Assembly (NCBI GenBank): GCA_013397075.1
Contig: VWZS01002574.1
Span: forward strand, 1,922,001-1,986,000
Length of the DNA stretch: 64,000 nt
Source: Rhabdornis inornatus
Taxonomy: Eukaryota; Chordata; Aves; Passeriformes; Rhabdornithidae
Direction: 5' to 3'
This document shows, piece after piece, positions 1 through 13,067 of the stretch. The position numbers and the translations under genes were made by a program. Numbering within the stretch: the stretch's first letter is position 1; each line of letters opens with the position of its first letter. The notes under the pieces were generated by a model. That model did not search any database, was not told the origin of the DNA, and worked only from the letters and a program-made list of their open reading frames with translations.

Positions 1-3000
1 GAGCTAAAAAAACCTTGAACTCTAGCTTGAAAAACCCCTCAACACTTTTTCAAAAGCTGTTTTCGAAAGTGGGAGGTTTTCCTCCTCAGAAAATATGGAG
101 AACATCACGTACAGGTACTTGTTCCACTGAAAAGACATTTTCATTTTAAAAATTCCCAAAATATACTCCCTTAAGGAATCAGTTTTAAAAATACACTGAT
201 TTCTTGGTTTTGTTTTGTTTCAGAGTGACATCAGCAGTGACTGAGCAGGGGTAGCAGTGCCTGCCCTCCCAGCTACCAGCTGCACATAGAGCAGGGCATG
301 TTCTCCACTGCAGATCCAGCAGGCAGGACCACAATTATCCATAATTCTCCATTTCAGCAGAGCTATGGTATTTTATAGCTGTAAACCTGACCCATGGCCC
401 CACTCCTGGACACTTAAAGATCTGATTTGTGGCCTCCCACAGCAAAGAGCCCCACTGGTTTCACTGGGACCATCCAGCCCAGTGGCACTGGAACCCTCTG
501 TGCCCCATGGAGGCAACCAACAGCCTCTGACACTGGCCTCCACCACAGTGTCACAAGCTTTGCCGCTTCAGCAGGATGGGTGTTAGCCAGCAGGAGCAGG
601 CAGCTCAGGGTGCAGCCTGTATTCCTTCCTTGAAAATAAAATATATTAGTTTTAAATGCAAGTCGCAGAATACAAATGCCAAGAAATTCCTCTTGCCACA
701 CGAATGTTTCCAGAATACTGTGCTGAATTAAGTGGATTCAGCTTGCTTTCAGATCCACACATACAAAGAGACAGCTTGATAGATAAATACATTTAGGGTG
801 CAGACAGCTCTGGTCCGTGGACAATTAAGGATGGAAAGACAACGGTGCCCGGGTAGCTTCAGATCCAGAGCACAAATTATTCCTGCAAGAGAATTCTATT
901 AGTAATATTTGCATCTTGCTAATAGAAATCCAATTACTCAGAATGACTCTGAGCACATTATCCATTTTTAGCAGAATTTGCCTTATTCTGCAAACAGATT
1001 TTTGCTTGATCGTCACTTTACTTTTGTTCCCGCAGTCCTCTGGGATGCAGCATCCTTCAAGGACATGTCAGAGGAGCGTGCTATCCCGTCAGCCCCTCGC
1101 TTTGAGGCCTAGCAGCTGAATCACCCCCAGCCCTATTTTCTTTTCCAGTGTTAGATTAGCGAGAGGGCTTATGACCTGCCATCTGTCACTGCAGTCTGCT
1201 GACTGTGAGGCTCTGCTCTCGCCACAACATTGCTGAGGAGGTGGAAGGCTCCGGCAGGGGAGGAGGGCAGGGGAAGGAGCCTCTCCATCCTGCTGCTGCT
1301 CCTTGCTCCAAAGCCATCCATAAAGCCAGCCCAGTGGAGGATGCTCCAGGGAGGAGCAGCACCCAGCCGCGGGGGGCTGTGGTTTGGCTGAGGGGTTTGG
1401 CCATGCAGGGCTCGGTGACAAAGTGCGGTGGTACCTCCGAGGCAGGCGGCTCTGGACCTGCGGCTCCCGCATGCTGTTTGATCACACCTGCTGAAGCTTT
1501 CCCAGCCTTGCCAGGGAGAGCCAGGCAATGTGACCATGCATCTGGCTTCCTGGCAAGGAGAGGGCTGCCTCTGGTCCCGTGCCAGCACAGTCCATCTTCT
1601 CCTGAAAATAGTGCATCGTTCAAAAAATCCCACCAGAAATCCGCACGCCCCGCTGTGCGCACAGAGCCAGGCACAGCTTTGTCACCTGCCAAGGATGGGT
1701 GACCCACGGGTGCTGCCACTGGAGCAGCAGCGCAGAGGGTTTGGGGAGAAAGCAATGCATCCACTACTGAATTTTCCTGCCTGACTTGGAGGGTTCTGAT
1801 TGCAAAGCTCCTGCCCTGAAGAAAGGAAATAACTTCTCATTGAAGCAAGGAGTCATAAGACAGCAAGGAGCAACTCTCCTTGCAAGCCAAGGGAAGGAGT
1901 GTTCCCACCTCCTGTTGGTTTGCATGAAAATAAAGCCTCTGCAGAACTTCTCCAGTATTTTCCACTGATGCTCAGTATAATGGTACCAAAGCTCACCAGC
2001 TCCATCCCTGCTACAGCAGATGGGACTTTTTTCAGATCAACTTATTTCTGTCTTAAAAATGAGACAATGTACAACATAAGCAAACACTAAATCAGTCCAG
2101 CTGTGGTATCAAATTTCTCCCCACAGCAGTTCCTTCACCCTCCTGTTACTGAAATGGTTCCTATTTCAATGTCCAGCCTAAATTCTGCTCTCAGTTTCTC
2201 TGCTGGGGTGTGCTCAGGTCATTTCTGCCCAGCAACCTCTATTACTGTAAAACAACAAACATGTAAGAAAAACCCAGAAGTCTGAGGATGACAGACCTGA
2301 TCTGGGATTTTGTGTGTCAGCAGCAAGAGTGAACCTGTCCATACATTTAGCTCTGGTGCTCAGGGATGGGCAGCCCTCCAAACTGGCCTCCAAGTAGGTC
2401 CCCTGCCTTCTGACACCATTTGGGTCTGCCAGCACTGGGCTGCTCACATCCTCCTGCACCATAGGAGAAGTCTCCAGAGATGTTTCCCTGGCTGAGAAAG
2501 AAGAAAGAGCTCAGGAACCAAAGGAAGAGAGCAAATCAAAATACTTATCCAGCCTGAAATTCCCTAGGATTGTTTCAGCAGAAGCTGATGCAGCTGTGGA
2601 GATCCAAGCAGCCTCATCCAGACTGCTAACCACTGGAACAGAGTGGGACAGGGCTACGCTACCACCTTGCCAGAGCATTTCTTTATACAGAGACCCTTTT
2701 GTATCCACAGGTAAGCATGGAAATAAGCCTTGCACGCCATGGTCAGATGGCACGTCCTGCCATCCCTTTCCAAGCAGTGATCCATCCAGCAGATGGTATT
2801 GTTGACAAGGAGCCTGTGAAACTGGCACTGGCAGCGCTGCCTTCCCCGCGGTGGTCCATGACCTCACCACAGAGCTGCTCGGGATGTTGCTAAGGCACAT
2901 GTGGGCAGTCTGATGTTCACCAGCAGATATTTCCAGAAATGAGATTATATCCCCTCCTAACTGATAGCAGCAGTATGCACCACCAAACCAGGGCTAGCCT

Positions 3001-4169
3001 CCCCCTGTACACCCCCATCCCTCCTGTCTCCCAGAGCATCTTATCTGGATGTAGTATGAAGGTTTTGGCCACATGGACACCCAGAAATCCCAAGGAAGTG
3101 GCCCCTGGACACACACAGATCATCTCAGTGCATTTGGGTTTGCTGCAAGTGGTCAAGCTATTTTTGCAGCATATGTGCAGCAGGCCAAACACAGCTTGAA
3201 GAATCACTGGACATGTGTTACCCAGTGTATGTGCACATATTTCTGCACCAGAAGCCTCCATCAGGAGCATGACACCTTTTATCATAAGGCAGCAGGACCC
3301 AAACATCCAGCCCTGCTCTGAAGCCACGCACACAATTTGAGTGCAGACACAGCAACAGTGTGCACAGGCATAAAATTAACCGAGCTGCATTATCCCCTCC
3401 AGCAACTCTGCATTCAGGGATGCTGCAAAAACACAATAGCAAAAGAGGACAAAGGACAAGGATGTGGGCTGTAGAATTTGGCATCAAAGCAGGAGCTGTT
3501 CAGCTTCAGTTTTCCTAAGACAATCTGGCCTCTTGCAGCCCAAGGAGAACACAACAGGTACCGGGCTGAGCTGGCACTGAACAAAGCTGCTGTGGGAGAT
3601 GCAGATTAGACCCATGCACAAGCTGTGGGGCTCACTGGGGTATCTTGGACCTGCATTTCTGGACCCAGCCACCCTATTTCAAACAGTTCCTGGAATTGCA
3701 CTCAGGTGGGTGATCAGACACAGCCACAGGCAGGGATGCAGGTTTCCAGTGAGAACTCCAAGCCTCCTCGCCTGCCGAACACAAAGCTGATGCCAACACA
3801 ACGGGTTGCATCCCCCAGCACAGAAATGAGCTGGGAAGACTTGCTGGGGTGCAAGCCTGGAGAGGCAAAGACCACTGAGCCACTCTCCCTCTCCATGAGG
3901 GCCCATTGCAGCCCCTTAAGCAATCCTGGCTGCTCTTTGCTCCAAAACCACAGGGGAAATCTGTGCCCTGGCTCTGCTGGTGGACATTCTGCAGCATGAA
4001 CTGGGCACGTCAAATCCTTGTGCGTTAGACAAGCAGAGAAGCCAAAAAGTCATTTGGAAAAAAGGAAGTGTATAAGTTACTCCAGCTTGGGGGCTCTAGT
4101 AATTTATGCACTGAGAATTTATACAGGTCATGTACCTATTTACATTGCTGTGCTCTAAAAAAATGCACA

Positions 4170-4183
4170 GTTACCTTAGCAAC
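4170..4183 (+). promoter_or_regulatory. RFX-type X-box motif
   Basis: GTTACC-TT-AGCAAC matches the X-box pattern GTNRCC-N(0-3)-RGYAAC at every fixed position. RFX factors bind such sites in ciliary and neural genes. It lies in an AT-rich stretch with no gene nearby in the window. Confidence 0.45.
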
Positions 4184-6845
4184 TTTAACATTGCAAGAGA
4201 GTACAGCGCTTTCTTAAAGAGACATTGTGAAGAGTGGTCAGCCTGACCAGCCATTCCCTCCTTCCCCTGTGTCTGCTGGATCCACACCCACACGTGCTTT
4301 TCCCTCAAATATCCATGTTGTTATTTTAACAATGGAAAAAACCACCTCAGAACTTATTGACATTGCCTAATAGTAAACAAAAGCAAGCCTACCATGTGCA
4401 AGGATGAGGAAATGTCATCAAAAAGTAGACAGAATTTACTCATTTCATCATCCTGACATGTTCTGAAAGCTTAAAATGATTTTTCAATTTGTAGAAATTG
4501 CCTAGACTCTATAAAAACATAAAGCATGCTAGTTACACCTTGGGGCTTTCAGATTTTAAAAAAACATTGTAGAAGAAATCTAATAAGCTGACTAGACAAT
4601 AAGCACCCAACCTCTCTAATTTGTTTTAGTCAATTCTCCTCTCTCTCCAGGATTTTTCACTAGATTTGTTCATACAGTGTTTTTCCCAAAGCCAGATTAA
4701 CAGAGAGTCTCTAAAAGATGTTCCCTAGTACCCAAAATGCAAAAGTAGCTATTCGAAAGAGGAACATTTTCTCTGCTCATCACAAGAGGTCTGGCACAGT
4801 TAGGTCCCACCAAGTCTGCTGCCAGTCTTTTGTCAACCCTGGGAAAAGTTTTACAAACTAAAAAAGATGTCTGATAAATCCTCCAAGCTGACAGTTGTGG
4901 GGAAGGACAGTGAAGTGGAAATTCAGGGTGTGGAGGAGAGCACAGCCACCCTGCTCAGGGAATCAGGCAGCCCTTCCCTTTCTGACTGGAGTGCCCAAAG
5001 CAAGCAGTGACTGACCCCCAGGCACCAGCACAGTTCTCACTGGGGCTTCCAAAACGCAAACCTGCCACCCTGGATGATTCAGGGTGCACTTCACCAGCTG
5101 CCAGAAATCCTCCCTCATTTTCTGCAGCTTTCAAAAGCAGAGTAAAGCAATGGCAGGACACACTATCAGGGAGGGACTGTGCTACAGAAAACGACGATGA
5201 TTTTCAACAAAACCTTTGGAGTCACAATCAGAAATGGCCCAGAAATGCTGCACTGTGGCACTGCTGGAATTTTGACCCTCCTCTTCCTTTCTACTCACAT
5301 CTACAAGCCATTGGAAAACACACAATAAAATATCTCCTTTCCCCCCATACCTACAAAACAGCCATCCATCTTCCAGCGTTTAAAAAAAAAATTGTTTATC
5401 TCCCAAACAACTCTGGTTTTGCAAACCTTAGAGAGCACACAATAGATTTAAACAACAGCTTTTTTTTTCCCAACAGCTATAAACATGATATATTCCCTGC
5501 AGCATCCTGTGAATAGTGGAGGGGCCTCTTTTTTTGCACACAAAGGTTGTGCACGTTGGGCTGGGGCAGAGAGAGCAAGAGGAAAGCTATAAACCTCCTA
5601 TTTTCTGGCAACCGCTTTATTCCTACATGATAAAAAAAAAAGAGTCAAACTGTGGCTCCTTGCAATCACAGGTACAAAAAAACAAAAGCAGAGAAGCAAG
5701 ATGTTGACTCTCCGTGGTGAAAAGTGTATGTCCCCAATCAAATTCTACAGCTCTGGGCTCACATGGTTGGATTTTAAACCAGCTGGGCCGGAGAATTAAG
5801 GGAAGTATATACCACAAAACTCAGGGGTTTTGCATTTCCAACTGTCCCTTTTCCTGGTAAGCATAGCACACCTTCAGGGCTCCATTTCAGGAAAGGATGT
5901 GGGAGTGGATCTCAGAAATCACCTTCATAAACTCCCTCCAAAGCAATACAGCTGGACTGGGAATTCATTCCTCTTTCCTCTTGCCCTTTTGGCTATACAC
6001 AACCAAACCTCGGTGATTTTCTTTGAATATTGCACCCAGCTGTCCCATCCACGCTGTGCTGCCCAGACAGCTCAGAGCAGGCTGGGCAGCAGCAGCTGGA
6101 GCTCTTGGAACCTGCTGTGCCTCTGCAGCCCTGAGTGAACCCCCCATGAACACCCTTCCCTCACATCACCCCCCATGGAAACCAGCAGAGGAGAATGCAG
6201 CTTTAAACCACGTCAGCCACTGCAGGGAAACCTCTCCTCTAGATCCAGCTGCCAGACCTGCTCTGAGGAACAAAATCCCCAGGTTTCTGAGACTGCCACA
6301 CAAACAGCACAGCCACCATCCAAAGCTGCATCCCACCTGCCTTCCAGCCTCCCTTCTCCAGTGCCCTGCAGTGTGGGAGCAGGATGCAGAGGGGGCGTTG
6401 TGCAGAGCCACTCCTCTCCCCATCCTCCACACCGTGTCCTTCCCTGTTTTCCATGCCTGCCGTGCCCAGGTCCCACAGGCACTGTGACACTTTGCCAAGG
6501 CACTGTCAGGTCTGTGCTGCGTCACAACGAGCCTCTCCACATTAATTCAACTTGGTGGAATTAAAAAAAAAAAATTGCAAGGAAGGCAGGACGAGGCACA
6601 GCAGATGGCTGAGGACAGATACTGCATCCCATTCTTTCTTGCTCTGCAAGGAAACAGCTTCACTCTCTGCTGTTTATCATGCTGCTCCTCGCTTTTTCTC
6701 TTTCCACCTAAAAAAATGCAGAAATTGGTGTCCAAATACCCAAGGTCTCCATGTTTTTGTTGCCTCCACTTAAATTTTGTGGCTTTCTCTCCCCATTGCA
6801 GCTCTTGAGGCCACATGGCACAATGAGGGTGCGATTGCTATGAGA

Positions 6846-6870
6846 TAATCACACCCTTGGGGTGTTATTA
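6846..6870. repeat. Short inverted repeat
   Basis: Arms TAATCACACCC and GGGTGTTATTA pair at 10 of 11 positions around a TTG loop. It lies in an AT-rich block that also holds ATGTGATTATATCATGATAA. Function unknown. Confidence 0.7.
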
Positions 6871-9364
6871 AGCACAAGGCTATGCCTCATGCCTCTCACT
6901 CTCCAGGGATGTGATTATATCATGATAACCAAACTCCCCAGAGACACCTTATTGCAATTATGACATTTCTTTCAGGTTTATGTATGAATACATTATTCAA
7001 GGAAATTACTTTGATCACCAGAAACTTCCACTTAGTGTTCAAATACTTAAACTGGATGGTTTACCAAGATGAAGTTCCTTCCTTACAGTGTTTGACAGGG
7101 AGAGAAAAGGGGCTTTTAATCTGAGCAGAGCAGCACCAGGGCCTAATCACCAATATGCAGATGCACTCTCTCTTATTTAGGATGGCAGTTTTTCAAATAC
7201 CCCAACTAATCCAATATTCAATCCATATTTTGGCAATTCCAATCCTTGGAGAACTCATCCCACAAAAAAATTCTCTAAAGAAATGTTTAAGATAAAAAGA
7301 ATTAAAGATAGAGCTGTTGCCTTCTGGCTTCTTAAGCACTCAGACCTGCTGGCTCAAGGATCAGAGAGAAAAGTGACAGCTCCTCTTACTGACTTTATAA
7401 ACTTGGCTGGGCCACTGAACTGGAGCAGCCTCACCTATGTAAGGCACCCAGCATCCCACCAAGTCTTTCCAATGACATCCAGTGACTATTTGTAGTGACT
7501 GGCCCAAAAAACTCTTTAATTTAATGTTCCCACCTGCCTCCCTTGGTTATGGACATGTCTGCAGCAGCAGGAGCTGTTTGTACAGCTGGTTTTCCTCTTC
7601 CACTGTGGTACAAGAACAATCAGGTCTACAATGCTGAAGGGTTAAATAGTCGAGGGGCCAGAACTGGCTCTACAGATTAGTGGTGGGGCAAAACCAAGGT
7701 CACACAGCAGATAGGTCACAGGAAAGGCCAGCACTGTGCCGCAGATGGATAGTGCCAGCTGATAAAAGGTGCAGCCAGAAGGTCTCCAAAGCCCATCAGA
7801 TCCTTCAGGGACCAACTGAATTAAAACAAAGAAGCAGAAATAACACCTGCACCCCAACAGCAATGAATATTCCCTAGAGACATATGGACTGAGAAGGAGG
7901 GTACTGTGGATCTGTTCTGTGTTTGTTTTAGTGACCTTGGCTGAGTGTTTATGAAATACATATTGGTTATTGACTGCTGTCCCCATCCCTCAGCAGAGAG
8001 AACCCACAGTTAATGGCATTGGTCTGGTGTCAGAGAAACACAGAAAGCACACAGAAGAGGACACAGCCTTAGTGCTTCGTGGGAGGGATCAGAATATACA
8101 CATCCAAACTCAGTGGCATCATCCACAGGCTTTTTTCCATGGTTTCTGTACAGCTGGGCTGTGTTCCACAGCAGCACTCCTTGCTCCAAACAGCCCTGCT
8201 ATCACTGTTTCTCTGACAGCCAGCAATTCCAAACGTCTGTGCCACCTTCTACTGAAACAAACACCAGACCAAGGGCTACAAACAATATGTACCTGATTTA
8301 TTATGCTCTCTTTCAAATGAAAAAAAAAAAAAAAAAGTTGTGCCAGAAAAAAAAAAAAGTTTTCATTAACCAAATTCTGGCAGTTTGGTTAAATTGTTTT
8401 TTAAAAAGCCCTGAATGAGATGGGAATTTTAACAAGAGCTCAGTGTGCACAGTACAGCTGAACAACCTACAGGAACATGCCCACTCTGGGTACTCAGAGT
8501 GTATCATTAATATCTTAATGATGTTATTCCTCCGCTTGTGACCAACAGCCAAGGAAGAAATCTCATCATTGTTCCAAATTTCCTATGCCAAGCCTGTCTT
8601 TTCTATGCAAAGTATTAGTCCCTGATCACCTGTCTCTGCTAAACATAATTGCATCCTGTCATGAGCTTTGATCTCTAAAATAGAGATCATCTCTAAAATT
8701 GCCAGTGCTCGGGGGCCTCTGCCTTGCTGACACGTGCTGCAGCAGAGCTCCCTCACAGAATGGTTTAGAACAGCAGGAATTTGGCTGTGCTGGGCTGTGA
8801 GCTGGTTCAACCTTTTATTTGGGACTTCAGAGAGCAGCATTTCCTTGAAGCTCCTGACACCCTTGTCCACAGTGGGATTCAGTTTCATGGAAGTGTGCTG
8901 CTGTCTCTTCAGCCCCAGGTGGCTGCCAGGAAAAGCTTCCTGCAGGTACCCGAGGTCACAAACCATGCTTAAGGTTTTGGAAAGCCCTGTCCTGCTGGGC
9001 AATAGTGCTCTCATGTACCTACAAGCCCAACTACAACAGGGAATGCAAATGTTTCCAGTCTGCACAAGACCTCCTGAGAGCTGCTGCAATTCTCCTGTGC
9101 CTTCCTCAGCCTTCCCACCACCTTCAGAGCCCATCACACTCACACCTCTTCCTCTGAATTTGAGAAGAAAACTGGAAGCGTCAGAAAATCTGTTACACAG
9201 GTGATGCTTCACTTACAACAGCCATGAGAACACTTCTGCCACAGGAGCCAAATATATATATAAAGTGCTAAAGATAATGACAGAGTGTGCATTACCAGCC
9301 TCTCATCACTGTATAGTTATTGGTGATAAATATGAATCCATGGTGAACTTCATGTATCTCACAT

Positions 9365-9387
9365 CCTTTACTGATTATCAGTAAAGG
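9365..9387. repeat. 23-bp near-perfect palindrome
   Basis: Arms CCTTTACTGAT and ATCAGTAAAGG (11 bp each, no mismatch) around a single T. No flanking direct repeats. Confidence 0.95.
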
Positions 9388-12300
9388 TGACTCCAGGCAG
9401 GGGCAGCTTATCTGCAGCAGTGTACCAAGTTAATTGAAATGAGCTTAAAACCAGCTCAAATGATCAAATTCCTACACACATGACTTTGTTTCTATCTCTT
9501 CAGCAACATGGCAGGCAACCTGCAGAATTACAATTTGATGGAAAGTGCCAAGAGAGCTGGTCAGATGCGTTTGAGGGGGGAAAGAATGGGGAATTTTGTT
9601 AAGAAGTGCATTTTATTGCTAAACAATCCCTGCTGTTTGAAAGCTCTGGATGATGATAAACAAAAATACTAATGCAGAATAGATTCATTACTAACATGGC
9701 TATGAACTGGTATTTACAACATTTGCACTGCTGCTCACACAGCCTTCCTCAAACAGTGTTTTTCTTTACACTATGAATTTCAGCAGAAACCAAACATTTA
9801 TGTGTTATCAGGAAAATTGCCTCTTGCTTATCCTGTTATCACAGCACGTGGGGAGTGATGCTGGGAGGCTGAAGCAGCCAGTCCCACAAAATAATTGACA
9901 AAGAGCATCCTTGGAGTTTCTGTGCACCAGGACTTGCTGATGGAGGCAAATGTGAATTATGGTGGAACCCAGCCCAGCACAACTCTCTGTTGTATTTTAT
10001 CTCTGTATCTATTTTAGTACTAATTCAACCACCAATTCTTCCCTTTTATTTGGCCCAAACCTTCTTTATGTACACCAATACCTTTATTCATGTCCCCCAC
10101 TAACCAGACATGGTAGTCCAGGCTTAAGATGGGTAAACTGAGGCTGAAGAAGATTATGTGTGGGAACAGCCCTTTCTGTGATAAAAGAGAGTGGGAAAAC
10201 AAACCTTGGTTTGTTTGGCCTCAAAAAACGGAGGCTATAGGTGATGCCCCTGACTCTCTCCTCTGCTTTGGAAAAAAAACACACACCCTGGAAAGCTGTT
10301 TAGACCTTCCCTCAGAGCACTCAGTGCCCATTAGGAAGAACCTCCTGTGTTCATCATGAATGCAGATAATAAATGCAATTTGTATACAACAAACGGTTCT
10401 TTGGACAATCAGCAAGAGCAATAATTATATTTCTAAAAACCACCCCTGAATCAGATCCTCTGTTTGCAATGATTGTATTGCTCAAGAGGAGGTCTTAGAT
10501 CGCTGTATTTCTCCAAGCTAAACCTCTCTGCTCGTGGTAACAAATAAATGCACTTGTTATGGTGTACTTGGTTCTCTTAAGGACAATCACACAAGGACAG
10601 CATCAGTGCTGCCAGAAAATGAAATCAAGGGAGGAGGCAGTGGTTGCCAAAGCTGAGCCTGTACTTTATGAAATCCGATTCTCTCCCAAAGACACAACTA
10701 CAGCCCGGCAATATTTGCAGAGGTGACACAACTCACAGCATATTGCCATGTTATAAAATTCATTGAGGGCAAAAGAAGACAGAAAAAAAATAAACTTAAA
10801 AAAAAAGAAATTAAAAAAAATTCAAACACTCCACCATTTAGGGAGCAGACTCTAAAACAAATGCACAATGAAAGGTTATGCTGTCATTAAAGGAGTAGCC
10901 AACACTTTCCAGCATGAGTTAACACAATGCTGCACAGGCACTTTGCATTTGCAGCTAATCTGCCAATGATTAAATGAGCTGTTATTGAGCATTTGCCCTG
11001 TTGAACTAGGTTTTTCTTATCCTTATTAATCATTCATTTTGCACTACAGTAGCCTCCTGTCTTTAAGCAAAACATTTTTTTTTCTTTTTTTTTTCACTAA
11101 GGCAAATTTAAGTTTTTTTTTTCTTTTCTTTCCTCTGGTGATGCCCTTTCTGATCCCAAGAGCAGATAGCTGAGCAAAAGCATGGACAAAACCTGGGAGA
11201 GCCCCAAAGAGCGTGGGGAAGCAAATTCTTTTTGCACTCAAACTTCGGGAGTTGAAAGTAGAGGACATGGCTGGAGCCACTAAGCTGTGGTGTAAACACG
11301 GCCATTTAAGAGGATTTGCATACCATTTATTAACCTTCCAGAGGAACTACACAGACCCCAGTCAGGGAAAACAACTGTGTACACATGTTCCTTCCATTCT
11401 TGTTATCGAAATATACCTTCTGCCAGCCACCTCCAGCATTTTCCACAGGCAGATAAATACTGGGAATGGGAAGGGGGTGGGTGGATCCAGCCTCTCCCCT
11501 GCCCCCTTTGGGTTTTATGAGGTCTGGAATTCACTTTCAGCAACATTTTAAGAAGAAAGGTGTGAGCAGGCACTTGCTGTGCTTCAGGTATTTGTTAATG
11601 CCCAGAAAGGAAGGTGATCCTGTGATGCAGGCAGTCCTGTCAGGAAGGATTGTGGATGTGGATGTGGGTGCTGGCTGCTGGTGTGGATCATCTGCAGTGC
11701 TGGGGGCTGTGGCAGAACCTGCAGTTCCTCACCTGCATGTCCTCAGGTTCCTCCACCAGGTCCCAGTCTCACCTTCATCCTGATTTAGCACTTCTCCCTG
11801 TGCCACCACAGTTTGTATCTCAGTTTCCTCAGGATCAAGTGGGGACCCCAAGGTCTCCTCCCCTCCCTTGGGCACTCCCAGGTCCCTCCTGGCCCTACAA
11901 GCACCATCCCTTGTTCTCTTTTTACTGTTACAGGCTGTATTTACTGCACACATTTCAAGGTGCTTAATAAAAAAATCTCAACAGTGAATTTCACAGTCTT
12001 CTGGAAAGACAATCCTCTCTATTTGGGCACATTACTAAGATTTCTTTTTGGGAAGTATGGAGGAAACAAAAGCAAAAAACTGTCTCCACAGCAGTAATTA
12101 AACTGTGCACCCACACAGAGTGAGAGCAGACAGCAGGCATACAGACACAAGTGGGGTGGGGAGATGTTGGATGGAGAAATTCCAAAGGCACCAACTGCCC
12201 CAGCTCCCACAGAGCTCAAGTTGCATGTCCCCAAAATCTCCCAGCCTGCTTTCTTTTGGGATGTCTGTGCTCCATGGAGCGCAACCAAATGTGAGGGGGT

Positions 12301-13033
12301 ACAAAATACCCTGGGACTTAGGAGATACAGATTCTTATCCCCAGCCTACCACATCTGCACAGCTCCAGAGTCCCTCCAGTTTCATCTGCACCAGCTGGAG
12401 AAATGGCCAGAGCCTTGATCCTACAACCTGCACTCTCTTGGAACCATGGGTGGCTTTTAGCATGGCAGCATCTTGGTGTCCTTAGCAGGAGTCCTGGTCT
12501 GCTGGGACTGCCTGAAGGTGGATGAATTTCCACGAATTTCCCTGGAAAGCCTGGATTTCTATCCCTGAGAATTCTCTGCACCATTCCAAAGAGTGAAGGT
12601 GTGAGCTGGTCTTGGAGCTGGGGGTGAATGGGGATGAAGATCAAACATCATCAAAAAGGTGTCAAAGGCATCAGGGAATCCTCCAGCCCCTGCTCCTTCC
12701 CCACCACACACACAAACACTCTCGTGCTTCAAAGCTTAATACAAGGGTGTTATTAGCTTTAAATAAACAAATAGATAAATAAATAAAAACTGAAAAGAAA
12801 TCTTGTTAGAAGATTTTTTTTCCTCTGCAATTTCTTCTGTTTTTTTCACTTTGAACACGTTTCATTCACTTTACTCTTTGGTTTAGAAGCTGGATTTACT
12901 AATACATTTTTTTCCTCTCATATAACACCCTGTTGTAAAGCTTACTCTGTAAGCAGTGCATAGGAAAAGCTTTAAAATAAACCTCTATAATTGATTTTTC
13001 ATTGAATTTTGGTTAGACTACAGGACCTATGCC

Positions 13034-13067
13034 ATTGTTATAGGGTTTTATAAAACCCTATTGTTAT
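13034..13067. mobile_element. 18-bp palindrome with 8-bp direct repeats (possible transposon remnant)
   Basis: The perfect palindrome AGGGTTTTATAAAACCCT at 13042-13059 is bracketed without gap by identical ATTGTTAT octamers at 13034-13041 and 13060-13067. The layout equals target-site duplication plus terminal inverted repeats. Eight-base duplications are typical of hAT-superfamily elements, whose ends often carry AGGG. If so, only two inverted ends joined together remain. It could also be a chance or replication-derived structure. Confidence 0.4.

Noticed and set aside
8583..9212. 209-codon minus-strand frame
   Set aside because: No recognisable motif, no splice or promoter context, and an overlapping 156-codon frame on the opposite strand.
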